Shown here piece by piece: positions 7,575 to 16,900 of a DNA stretch of 22,410 nt. The notes beneath the pieces were generated by a model. That model searched no databases and was not told the DNA's origin. It worked only from the letters and a program-made list of their open reading frames with translations. Origin of the DNA: Phycisphaerae bacterium (GTDB lineage: Bacteria; Planctomycetota; Phycisphaerae; UBA1845; UTPLA1); contig JAFGQA010000475.1 of NCBI GenBank assembly GCA_016935885.1, positions 1 through 22,410 of the forward strand, in the 5' to 3' direction. The translations under genes were made by a program, and so were the position numbers. Every line of letters starts with the position of its first letter. The stretch's first letter is position 1.

Positions 7575-10403
7575 ATGAACAAGCCGCCCGTGGCACCAAC
7601 GGAACGCGACACTACCACTGCTGACAGAGTCGCCGGAACTCCGGGAGGGCCGGGGCTATCCCCCGCCCCGACCCCGCGCCGCGCCTTCGGCCGCACATAC
7701 TGGATGCTCAACTCCATCGAGATGTTCGAGCGGCTGGCCTATTTCGGCATCCGAGCGGTGGTGCCCATCTACATCATGCAGGCCACCGAGCCCGGTGGGT
7801 TGCACATGACCGCCCTGCACAAGGGGTGGATCTACGCATGGTGGGCCATCCTCCAATCCTGGCTGCCCATGTTCACCGGCGGGATCGCCGATCGCTACGG
7901 CTACAAACGCGTCCTGGCCGGCGCCATCGGCGTCAACGTCGTCGGCTACCTGATGATGGCATACCTGCAAAGCTACCACGGATTCTTCGCCGGCATCCTC
8001 GTCCTGGCCACGGGAACGGCCTTCTTCAAGCCCGCCCTGCAAGGCTCCATCGCCCAGGGGTTGACCAAGCGGGACGCGTCCATGGGCTGGGGTATCTTCT
8101 ACTGGGTCGTCAACATCGGTGCCATGCTCGCTCCCGTATTGGCGACACTCATCCTCGGCAAGCCCCACAGTGCCGACGGCTGGAAGAACCTGTTCCTCGT
8201 CTCCGCCGGCTACACCGCGTGCAACCTGCTGCTGCTGCTCACCTTCCGGGACGTGCCGTCCGGAGCGGACAAATCGCACAGCTTGCTGAAGGTCTTCGCG
8301 GTCACCATCGAGAACATCTGGCCCTACTGGCACGTTGGCGGCCGCTTTCATCCGCCACGCGGCGTGCCGGGTCTGCTGCTTGCCGTCGTCGGGCTCGTCC
8401 TTGTGATCGTCGGGCCCGTCGGACCGTTCAAGTGGCTAGGCCTCGGCGAGCACCAGTGGATCCTGGGCGTGGGGCTGCTCATCGTCGGGATGTGGCTCGC
8501 CGCATGGCTGCGCGGCGGGACGTTCACCTGGCAGCTTCGTTTGCCCGCCTTCCTGCTCATCATGTCCTGCTTCTGGATGATGATGTACCAGCTTTGGGAC
8601 CTGCACCCGAACTTCGTCGAGGACTGGGTGGACAGTGAGAGCGTCACGCAGTACGTGCCGTTTGACTCGTGGCGGGAATACGGCGACCGCGGCCTCCTGC
8701 GCGTGCCACAGCAGATCGTCCTGACCTTCTACAATGCCTTCCTGATCATTCTGCTCGTCATTCCCGTCTCCTATTTCGTGCGGAAGATGCGTACGCTCAG
8801 CGCGATGTTGATCGGCATGTCCGTGGCGACGGCCGGCGTCCTGGTGGCGGGACTGACCAGTAGCGGGTGGATCCTCATCCTGGGCGTCACGTTCTTCTCG
8901 TTCGGAGAGATGCTCACGGGGCCGAAGAAGAACCAGTACCTGGGCCTGATCGCTCCACCCGGCAAGAAGGGGCTCTATCTCGGCTACGTGAACATCCCGG
9001 TCGGCGTGGGCGTCGGGCTCGGCTCGTTGATCGCGGGCGTCGTGTACAACAACTTCGGAGAGAAGGCTGGCCTGGCCCTGAAGGAACTAGGCACGAGAAC
9101 CGAGCTGATGGCGCGCGCGGCTCAGTCGGCGGACTGGAGTGATTCGCTGGAGAAGATTCCACCGTTGCTGAAGATTGACCGCGGCGCGGCATTCGACGTG
9201 GTCCGGGCCGAGATGGGCGTGGACGAGTCCACGGCGGCCGAGAACCTGCGCGAACACTTCGAGTACGACCAAGGCCAGATCGACAATCTCGCCCTGCTCT
9301 ATATCGCGGTGCAAACCGACTACGAGACCGACAAGGACTACCGGTCCGAGACGGCGGAGGGCTTGGCGAGAATCCTCAGCGAAGACCAGGATGACGAGGA
9401 ATTCAAGAAACTCGGCGCCGAGCTTGCCAGCGGCGAGAAGACCATCGATCAAATCGGCTTGGCCAGGTTCGTGCATTGGCTGCCTGACGCCATCGACAAG
9501 GAGAGGGTCGTGGCGTTTGAATGGGTCCGGGAAGAGCTTGTCAACAAGGATCTGCCAGCGGACGAAGCCCGGCAGGACGCCGAGATCATCGATATGCTGT
9601 GGCGGCGATTCGGCGACGATCCGGAGGTGCTCAACAACCTGACACTGGAATACCTGGCCCAGTCCACGAATCTTGTCCGCGATGCCATCGCGGGCTTGAC
9701 CTTCGAACATTCACCCGATGAGCTCGACCAGCGCATAGAGGAAATCGACGAGCACATCGGCATCGGCCGGACCAAGTCGTTCGCCGCGCTGAGCGCGGCC
9801 CGTGGGGCGGATGCCGCGGACGTCGACGGTAGGCTTGCCGCGCTGAACGTTGCCGGCACCGGCAGGTATGATCGCGTCTACGCCTATCTGATCGTGCAGC
9901 CGCACATCCGCTTCATCGCCGTGGCCAAGAAGGATTGGAGCAAGGACCTGGACCTGCTGCGCGAAATGATCCGGCACGACGAGAAGGCCCTGCAAACCGT
10001 GCTCGCCGAGATCGACCACGACACCTTGTCCGAGAGCATTCTCGCTACGATCAAAGGAATCTTCGGCCCCGACGCGCATGAGGGCGAGATGACCGAGGAG
10101 GGCGTGAACTACACACGTCTCGCCGGCAAGCAGGATCTCCTCATCAAGGCCCTGGACGCCAAGGACTGGACTCGCACGCCGGAGCTGATCCCGCCCCTGC
10201 TGCGGCTCAACCCCTCCGAAGCGCGGTTCCTGGCCGCGGCGGAAGTCAACAAGTCGCCGCTTGTGACGACCCGACTGTTATGGAACAAGTACCATCCGCA
10301 GTACAAGGTGTGGATCACGTTCGCGGCCATCGGTGTCCTCGCCGCCATCGCCCTGGCCGTCTTCGGTCAGAAGGCCAAGAAGTGGGCGGACATGAATGCG
10401 TGA
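7575..10403 (+). CDS. POT/MFS transporter (2) with ~400-residue insert
   Basis: A 942-residue POT-family membrane carrier. Motif ExxER is ERLAYFG preceded by E49 (E49, E52, R53). GGIADRYGYK and GEMLTGPKKNQYLGLIAP match its 5848-7359 neighbour closely. Two extra hydrophobic segments lie in the central loop (about 265-315), as in many bacterial POTs. The striking part is residues about 495-910, a mostly acidic soluble insertion between the last two membrane segments, where the usual loop is short. The protein then returns to the neighbour's pattern at NKYHPQYKVW and the final helix. The insert has internal similarity: IPPLLKIDRGAAFDVVRAEM (528 on), LPDAIDKERVVAFEWVREEL (636 on) and IPPLLRLNPSEARFLAAAEV (872 on). 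By standard MFS topology this loop faces outward. ATG 7575 follows AGGAG. A TTG 54 bases earlier is less likely because no such site precedes it. A 215-bp gap separates it from the previous gene. Confidence 0.9.
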   Translation: MNKPPVAPTERDTTTADRVAGTPGGPGLSPAPTPRRAFGRTYWMLNSIEMFERLAYFGIRAVVPIYIMQATEPGGLHMTALHKGWIYAWWAILQSWLPMFTGGIADRYGYKRVLAGAIGVNVVGYLMMAYLQSYHGFFAGILVLATGTAFFKPALQGSIAQGLTKRDASMGWGIFYWVVNIGAMLAPVLATLILGKPHSADGWKNLFLVSAGYTACNLLLLLTFRDVPSGADKSHSLLKVFAVTIENIWPYWHVGGRFHPPRGVPGLLLAVVGLVLVIVGPVGPFKWLGLGEHQWILGVGLLIVGMWLAAWLRGGTFTWQLRLPAFLLIMSCFWMMMYQLWDLHPNFVEDWVDSESVTQYVPFDSWREYGDRGLLRVPQQIVLTFYNAFLIILLVIPVSYFVRKMRTLSAMLIGMSVATAGVLVAGLTSSGWILILGVTFFSFGEMLTGPKKNQYLGLIAPPGKKGLYLGYVNIPVGVGVGLGSLIAGVVYNNFGEKAGLALKELGTRTELMARAAQSADWSDSLEKIPPLLKIDRGAAFDVVRAEMGVDESTAAENLREHFEYDQGQIDNLALLYIAVQTDYETDKDYRSETAEGLARILSEDQDDEEFKKLGAELASGEKTIDQIGLARFVHWLPDAIDKERVVAFEWVREELVNKDLPADEARQDAEIIDMLWRRFGDDPEVLNNLTLEYLAQSTNLVRDAIAGLTFEHSPDELDQRIEEIDEHIGIGRTKSFAALSAARGADAADVDGRLAALNVAGTGRYDRVYAYLIVQPHIRFIAVAKKDWSKDLDLLREMIRHDEKALQTVLAEIDHDTLSESILATIKGIFGPDAHEGEMTEEGVNYTRLAGKQDLLIKALDAKDWTRTPELIPPLLRLNPSEARFLAAAEVNKSPLVTTRLLWNKYHPQYKVWITFAAIGVLAAIALAVFGQKAKKWADMNA

Positions 10404-10434
10404 TGGGTTCGGTTCAAGCGTTCCCTATAGCGAA

Positions 10435-10460
10435 GAGCCACGGGCTGAAGCCCGCGGCTC
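10435..10460. terminator. hairpin between convergent transporter genes
   Basis: An inverted repeat with 12-base arms (GAGCCACGGGCT and AGCCCGCGGCTC, one A-C mismatch) and a two-base loop lies in the 93-bp space between two converging genes, 32 bases after one stop and 36 after the other. The position suits a two-way terminator. It also resembles GGGCTGAGGCCC-type repeats elsewhere in the window (near 13510-13535), so it may be a dispersed element used as an end signal. There is no clear T-tract. Confidence 0.5.
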
Positions 10461-10496
10461 CTCAGATTCTCCAAGCCTGTGCGCCGCCAGATTCCC

Positions 10497-12617
10497 TTAC
10501 TGCACGCCGTGCATCATTCGCTTCATCGGACGGATCAGCAGCGCCATGAGCAGCCCCCCGCCGCCGCACATGATGACGAAGATCAGGAAGTACTGGTCCG
10601 GCAGCATCTTGCCCCAGTAGGCGCCGAACACCTGCGCGGTGTACTCAGCGACGGCCGTCGCCAGGAACCACCCGCCCATGAACAAGCCAACATGCTTGGC
10701 GGGCGCCAGCTTCGTCACGAGCGACAGGCCGACCGGCGACAAACACAACTCGCCCATCGTCAACACCATGAAGAAGGCAATCAGCCACCAGACGCTGACG
10801 CGAAACCGGGCGGAGTCGAGGAAGATCTGGTCGACGGCCGCCTTGAATCCCTGATCTCCCGCGATTGCCAGGAACTCGATCCGCGACCGCTCCTTGATTT
10901 CTCCAAAAGCGGTTAGAATCTTGCCATCCGGATCCCAACTCAGGATCGTCTTTCTGTCCTTGCCCTCCCCCTCGGTCAGCTCGCCCGGGCCGATCCTTGT
11001 GGGCGCGGACTCCAAAACCGTGGATATGCTCCAACCCTTGGCAGCTATGGCTTCCGCCTTCACGTACGCCTGTTCGACAAGCAGCGTAATCTCCCTGTAG
11101 GACTGGTCGGGTTCAGTTCTTGCCAAACTCGTCAGGCGGTCTGTGTTTTCGATTAGACTTTTAACGGTTTCGATCAACCTGAGTTGGGCGATGTACTCCT
11201 TCTGCGATGGTCGCCTGGTGGTCCTCTCCACGAACTCGTCGAACTCAGCGATGAACTCGGGAGGCGCCGTCGCGGCGAGCAAGCGCAAGCGATCCAGGTC
11301 CGTCAAGACGCCGGTCGTTTGAAGTTCGCGTTTCTCGGCGTTGTACCTCAGACGTGTCGCACCGTAGTAGGTCTTCTCCCCACTGCCGTCCCCGTCCTTC
11401 TCGGCCGTGGATACGAGACCCTGCCCATCAAGTTGAATGGCCTTCGGCATCTCCGCGAGCGCTGCGGTGCTCGGACGGTTCTCGCGTTGGGCCGCAGGCC
11501 ACATCACGCCGAAAGCCACGGCAACGAGCCCGAGCCCCATCGCCATCTTGGAGGGCGTCGATGGCTGGAGCTTTCGTTTGTCGAGCCAGACCCAGAAGAA
11601 CGCGAATAGCGGCGCAAGCGTGATGATGAAGAACGGATTGAACGACTGCGTCTGGCCGGATGTCATGGTCGGCTTGCTGAACCAGCCCCTCACGGTCTGC
11701 CAGATGCTGATCGTCGGCTGACTGGCCGGTGCCGTGGTGACGGCGCTCCAGGCCGTGGCGTCGTTCAACGTGATCGGCTGGGGCTCGGTCGAGAGGAGCT
11801 GAAGGTTCGTGTGCTTGTCGGCCCAGACCAGCATCGCGTTGGGGCTCTGCTCGAAGGCCGTCCAGAACAGGATGACGAAGGCGAAGACGATGAGCAGCAC
11901 GATAATACGGTCGCGGACGACATGGTGCGGATGAACCTCCGTGGGTTCGGAGTCCTGATTCGGCTCGGCGTCGCCGACGTCCTGATTGAATTCCACCAGC
12001 TTCCGCTGGCCAATCACATAGACAATAAGGCCCAAGACCATGCCGACGCCGGCGGCGCCGAAACCATAGTGCCAGCCATACGTCACTCTCAGCCAGTCGC
12101 AAAGCAGCGGCCCGATCAAGGCACCGAGGTTGATGCCCATGTAGAAGATGGTGAACGCGCCGTCGCGACGGGGATCGCCGGGTTTGTACAGGGCGCCGAC
12201 CTGCGTGGAGACGTTTGGTTTCAGGAAGCCGACGCCCGCGATGATGAGCCCGAGCGCCGAGTAGAAGCAAACCATGTTCTCAAACGCCATCAGAAAATGG
12301 CCGATCGACAGCAGCACGGCGCCGATGATGACGGCTCGCTTGGCGCCGATGTAGCGGTCGGCGATGAAGCCGCCGAGCACCGGCAGGCCGTAGGCCAATG
12401 CCGCGTACGTACCCAGCAGGTGCGATGCATCCGCCTGCGACCAGAAGAAGTGGTTGATCATGTACAGCACGAGCAGCGTCTTCATGCCGTAGAAGCTGAA
12501 CCGCTCCCACATCTCGGTGAAGAACAGCACGTACAGGCCGAGCGGGTGGCCGAAGAGCGTTCGTTGGGAGGGGGCTGGTTTGTCGGGAGCGTCGAAGGCG
12601 GCGGATACAGGAACCAT
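10497..12617 (-). CDS. POT-family di/tripeptide transporter (3)
   Basis: A 706-residue inner-membrane POT carrier, closer to the classical bacterial Dtp type than the other two. EMWERFSFYGMK (35-46) holds the ExxER motif. GGFIADRYIGAKRA (82-95), FLKPNVSTQVGALY (131-144) and the POT block FYMGINLGALIGP (158-170) follow. FEQSPNAMLVWAD lies in helix 7 (255-267) and GELCLSPVGLSLVTKLAP in helix 10 (622-639). Between helices 9 and 10 a hydrophilic insert of about 230 residues (377-608) is mostly helical and charged, with a Gly/Asp stretch KDGDGSGEKTYYG. Standard MFS topology puts this loop outside. ATG 12617 has only a weak purine-rich GAGAGA upstream. The gene runs toward the plus-strand carriers and is probably a separate transcription unit. 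Confidence 0.93.
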   Translation of the reverse strand: MVPVSAAFDAPDKPAPSQRTLFGHPLGLYVLFFTEMWERFSFYGMKTLLVLYMINHFFWSQADASHLLGTYAALAYGLPVLGGFIADRYIGAKRAVIIGAVLLSIGHFLMAFENMVCFYSALGLIIAGVGFLKPNVSTQVGALYKPGDPRRDGAFTIFYMGINLGALIGPLLCDWLRVTYGWHYGFGAAGVGMVLGLIVYVIGQRKLVEFNQDVGDAEPNQDSEPTEVHPHHVVRDRIIVLLIVFAFVILFWTAFEQSPNAMLVWADKHTNLQLLSTEPQPITLNDATAWSAVTTAPASQPTISIWQTVRGWFSKPTMTSGQTQSFNPFFIITLAPLFAFFWVWLDKRKLQPSTPSKMAMGLGLVAVAFGVMWPAAQRENRPSTAALAEMPKAIQLDGQGLVSTAEKDGDGSGEKTYYGATRLRYNAEKRELQTTGVLTDLDRLRLLAATAPPEFIAEFDEFVERTTRRPSQKEYIAQLRLIETVKSLIENTDRLTSLARTEPDQSYREITLLVEQAYVKAEAIAAKGWSISTVLESAPTRIGPGELTEGEGKDRKTILSWDPDGKILTAFGEIKERSRIEFLAIAGDQGFKAAVDQIFLDSARFRVSVWWLIAFFMVLTMGELCLSPVGLSLVTKLAPAKHVGLFMGGWFLATAVAEYTAQVFGAYWGKMLPDQYFLIFVIMCGGGGLLMALLIRPMKRMMHGVQ

Positions 12618-13047
12618 TCGCGTATCTCTCTGGAATGAGGATCCCTTGTTTGAGTCTCACGGGAAAACGCGGACCAGAATAAACGGGTCCGGCGGATTCC
12701 GCGAGGTCCGATCCCGGCCTATTCCCCGCTCGGCGGACGCTAACGCCCGATAACGCCGCCGCGAGGGCGATGAACTGCGATGTGCCAGGAGTCTGAAATC
12801 CGAGCCTCGCTGTGCAGAAGCAACCAAGCGTCCCGACCTGCGCGAGCGATGACACACATCGAACGCCGAGAATACGGAACACCGCTGTGAAAGACCGCAC
12901 ACGGGTGCGTGACAGTCTGATCGCGTCTTGTTCGGAGCCCCAATCGCCAGCGCGGGGTCTTTTCGGACAGACCGTTGGCGTTCGGCCCCACTTGCTTGCG
13001 CTCGGGGCTCGGATCAGGTGCCCGACGTCGGCGGTATCACGCTCCAG

Positions 13048-13196
13048 TCCGCTGGTGCGAGAATCCCTTCTCGCACCCATCTTCAACAGGAGTCCTTGTC
13101 CGTGCAGACACGGGCCGAGAAGGGATTCTCGGCCCAGCGTATAGGCCCACGAGTAAGCTCCACCGCCGCTGGCGGCTCCGCTTACCCATGCCACCC
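13048..13196 (+). repeat. 149-bp dispersed repeat, copy A
   Basis: Nearly identical to 13289-13437, 241 bp downstream. It contains three stems: a 10-bp stem at 13054-13077 with loop TCCC, a 10-bp stem at 13112-13135 with loop GGGA, and an imperfect long stem built around CCGCTGGCGG at its right end. The two tetraloops are complementary. A partial inverted copy is at 2824-2874 and hairpin-only relatives are at 24-77. No open frame or transposase is associated. Confidence 0.9.
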
Positions 13197-13288
13197 TGCT
13201 GAGAAGCTGCTTCAGAACCCTATCAGCCCGTGGCAAAACTGTGGCACCGGCGCCAAAGCCGGTGGATTGGATGATTCACCGGGCATTC

Positions 13289-13437
13289 TCCGCTGGTGCG
13301 AGAATCCCTTCTCGCACACATCTTCAACAGGAGTCCTTGTCCGTGCAGACACGGGCCGAGAAGGGATTCTCGGCCCAGCGTATATGCCCACGGGTAAGCT
13401 CCGCCGCCGCTGGCGGCAGAGCTTACCCGTGCCACCC
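13289..13437 (+). repeat. 149-bp dispersed repeat, copy B
   Basis: Direct repeat of copy A with only scattered differences. Its hairpins are at about 13297-13316 (loop TCCC) and 13353-13376 (loop GGGA). Differences in the right-hand stem are partly compensating: GGTAAGCTC pairs with GAGCTTACC here, while copy A has drifted, which hints that base pairing is retained. Confidence 0.9.
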
Positions 13438-13634
13438 CGCCAAACACGTACGAAGCCCGTGGCTCTTCGATTGAGCATCGAAGCGCTCATACGGCCGAGA
13501 AGCGTGAAAGGCGGCACGGGGCTGAGGCCCGTGGCCCGTCTTCGTGTGGAACGATCAGCCTGCGCTCGCAAATAGCAGTCTGTTTCGGCGAAACGTATGT
13601 TCAGTCCGGCCCGAGTCCGCCCGCTATTAACACC

Positions 13635-13865
13635 ATGATGAGCAAACGCGAGTTAGCCAACCGAGCTTTCCGGAGGGGAGCCAATTCCTGGCGGCGGATC
13701 GTCACCATGGCGGGCCTTGTTGTCCTTGGCATCACGCCGTGGGCGCAGGCTCAGCAGTCACCGCCAGACTTTCCCGCCGTTTGTCCGCCGCTGACGGCCT
13801 TCGCCACGCCGACACTGTTCGACGTGTGGTTTGGGACGGCGCCCATTCGCTTTCCATTCCAGTAG
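13635..13865 (+). CDS. possible small exported protein or gene remnant
   Basis: A 76-residue open frame beginning MMSKRELANRAFRRGANSWR and continuing into a convincing signal peptide: a basic stretch, the hydrophobic core IVTMAGLVVLGI, then TPWAQAQ followed by QSPP. Only about 35 residues would remain after cleavage (one Cys, Pro- and Phe-rich), with no motif I recognise. There is no clear Shine-Dalgarno site before ATG 13635. TATTAA at 13625-13630 could be a promoter element of a nearly leaderless message. It ends 51 bp from the stop of the converging large gene. It may be a real small exported protein, the broken front of a former secreted-protein gene, or chance. Confidence 0.3.
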   Translation: MMSKRELANRAFRRGANSWRRIVTMAGLVVLGITPWAQAQQSPPDFPAVCPPLTAFATPTLFDVWFGTAPIRFPFQ

Positions 13866-13916
13866 CGGCCCGCGCTTGTTGAGGGGGCACGACCTCACTT
13901 GCCGCACAGCCCGCCG

Positions 13917-16900
13917 TTACGGGCAACCGCCGCCCAGCACGCAGGTGATGAAGGGCGCGACATCGTCCATGTCGACAACGTCGTTGTGGTCGATGTCCGC
14001 CGCACAATACGCCGGGATCGGACCGATCGGGCTCAGCAGTTGCTCGATGAAGCCTTGAACGTCCAGGCCGTTCACCAGCCCGTCGCGGTTCACGTCTCCA
14101 CGATCGATGTTGGCGCACGGATCGCACGGGGTGCCGTCACTGCCGTAGTAGTAGAATTCCCCCTCGCCGCTGAAACGATCCGCCAAAACATGAATTAGAC
14201 GAATGTCCTTCTCCTCCAACTCCGCCAACTGGCTCGGCGGAATGCCGGCCTCCAGACGTGGCTCGAAGATGAAGTGCTCTGAGAAGTTGTGGTGCTCGGG
14301 ACGGTACGTCTGCGAGTAATAGCCGTGCAATACGATGGGTTCGCTGATGACGTTATCGATGATCGTCTCGACCCAGCGGATCAGCGGTGCCGTATAGCCC
14401 CCCGCCATGTTCGGATCGGGCGGCCAATAGAACGACGTCGTGATCAACACCTTGTCTGCCGCGCTCCCGTTGACCGGGAAAATCGTCCGCGTCTGCAACT
14501 GGTCGTCAGGCTGCTCCTTGTCCTTGATGCGAAGCTGGATGCTGTCCGTCGTGGTGGAGCCCGGGCCCTCCCATGTCCACGTCGGGACGGGCGTCTCGTA
14601 CTCCACGTCCACGCCGTAGGCGAAGTCGCGGACCGTCAACAAGGGACTCTCCGCAGGGGCGACCAGCATGTCCATGTACTTCGTCCGCAGTTGGTAGCTC
14701 CGTGGCGTCAACAAGTCGGACAGGACCCAGCCGTTGGTCGCCTCACCGCCATAGGGCAAAACCTCGAACGAATACGAGGCTTCGGGCCACGATGACAACG
14801 GCCCGCCAAGCGCGCCAAACATGCAGGCCTCGAGATACATCAGAAAGCCACCGGCGTAGAAGTCCCCCGCCAGGTTCTTCTCCGTCATCCACAGGTTGTT
14901 CGACTCCAGGATCAACTGCGACTTGAGCCGGTGCAGGCCGAAGACATCACCGTATTCTCCCTGATGAACGACGTATTCCGTCGGCTCCTTGAGCAGGAAC
15001 GGAGTGATGGTCTGCTCGTGGCTCTGCTGGGGAACCTCCCGGACCTGCTTGACGACGAGGCCCCCCGCCGGCAGGGCGCCGCCGCCCGGGGCCACCTTCT
15101 TATACTCGAAATCGAGCACGTATTCCGTCTTGCCGGTCGTCGCCTCGAACTCGTCGGCCACCAACATCAAGTACTCCGCCAACTCGATGTACTCGTCTTC
15201 GTATTCAAGGACTGTCTCGCCCCACGGCAACAGATTCGAGTAACGGATAATCGTCAAATACATCCACGTGTCGGTGACGTAGACATCCACCTGTTCCGCG
15301 ATCGCGCCGCCCTCGGGATTGGCCACCGACGTCGCGCCAGCCTGCGTGACGAGCGTCAAGTCTGCCGAGTACCCGCCCGTGATTTCCAGCGTCCCGACGC
15401 CGTTGGCGAGCTCGATCTCATCAGGGGAGGAATGGTGAACCAGGAGTGCCATGCCGACTTCTTCTTCGTTGACGCCATACCGCAACCGCTCGAGAAACGC
15501 GTTGTCGTTGTAGAAGCTGGCGAACACCTTCCGGATCGCCCGGAACACGCCACGCTCCTCGGCTTCGCTGGGGTCACACTGACTGGGGCCTTCGTCCTGT
15601 TGATAACTCAGGCCGTCCACGAGCGTGTCGGACGCGTCGTACAGATGGATGGCATCGCTCTTCCCGAGGTTCGCCGTCAGATCGCCGATGATCGTAACGC
15701 CCGATAGACTCCAATCACTAGAAAACTGGGCCGCGGGATCCTCTGCCAGGATCACCGACTCGCCCGGCGCAACGACCCCGAACGCGCTCAGATCCACCGT
15801 GCCGGGGATGCCGCTCTCGTCGTCGTAGCTCCAGCCGGTCATGTCAACAGGCTCCGCACCGAGGTTCGTAAACTCGATGAACTCACCGCCGTTGCCCATA
15901 GACATGTACTCGGTGATTCGCATCTGACCGGCGCTGGGCTCCGGGCAAGTGATAGCATCACAGGTCGTGCCGTCGCCCTGATACAGACCGCCGTGAACAC
16001 CGAGGCAATCCCCCCGCGTCGTTTCAGTACACACGCCCTCGATGCAGCACGCGCCCGTCGGGCACGGGTCGTCCGCGAAGCTCCCCGGACTACCCACGTC
16101 GCCACCGGCGGAAACATACGAATCCTGGACGTCGCCGACGGTCGAAAGCGACCAGCCATAGATGTTGTTGGCGCCGACGGCCACGTCGCACGGCCAGCCG
16201 CTGGCGTCCCTCGCCCGAATGCTGCCCGGAAAATCCTCGTCTCCGTAGGTCAGACGGTCCACCTGCCCATCCAACGCGTCGTACAGGTTGATCTCGTCGT
16301 TTCGACCGAGGTTGACCGTCAGGCCGCCGATGATCGTGACGCCGGCACAATCCCAATTGCTTGCGAAGGTAGCCGCTGAATCCTCCGTCAAGATCACCGA
16401 TTCACCTGGATCCACCACACCGAACGCGCTGAGGTCCACCGTGCCGGGGATTGCGCTGTCATCGTCGTAGCTCCAGCCGGTCATGTCGATGGGTTGCGCG
16501 CCGACGTTGGAAAACTCGATGAACTCGCCGCCGCTGCCCGAGTACATGTACTCGGTGACCCGCATTTGCCCGTCGCCGGGCTGCGGACAGGTGGTCGTGG
16601 CACAGGTCGTCCCGTCGCCCTGGTAGGAGCCTCCGTGCGTGCTGATGCATTCGCTGTGCGTCGTCTCGGTGCATGCCCCGTCGACGCAGCACGCACCTGT
16701 CGGACACGCGTTGCTCACGAAGGTGCCCGGGTTTCCCACGTCCCCGTTGGCGGACGCGTAGGAGTTCTGGACATCGCCCGCGGACGATACAGACCAGGCA
16801 TGGACGTCATCCTTGCCGATGGCGGCATCACACGGCCAGGCACTGGCATACCAGGCCGCGTCCCCATCGAGCTCATCGCCGAGGCAACCGCTGTAGCTGT

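Larger units (their letters stand above)
12618..13634. other. 1-kb non-coding gap with dispersed repeats
   Basis: No gene is supportable. The left part (12618-13047) has only short palindromic stretches and no conserved frame. The right part contains the two 149-bp direct repeats, listed separately. Between them, near 13229-13275, sits a copy of a GTGGCACCGGCG-type palindromic repeat related to those at 18424 and 22343. Near 13510-13535 there is a GGGGCTGAGGCCC element, and at 13582-13594 a small GTTTC/GAAAC hairpin. Minus-strand frames that extend the POT gene upstream of 12617 cross repeat DNA and are rejected. Confidence 0.6.

Noticed and set aside
11428..12270. 280-codon minus-strand open frame
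   Set aside because: Same strand but another frame of the third POT gene, with Arg-rich shadow composition.
12280..13236. 318-codon minus-strand open frame extending upstream of the third POT gene
   Set aside because: It runs out of frame through the POT gene start and through repeat copy A. No protein similarity was seen.
13048..13437. CRISPR-like array
   Set aside because: Only two 149-bp copies, internally palindromic and with one 92-bp interval. There are no short regular repeats and no cas genes.
15356..15577. Frameshift or second gene inside the large exported protein
   Set aside because: The main frame is uninterrupted from 18659 to 13917 and the alternative frame has no conserved features.
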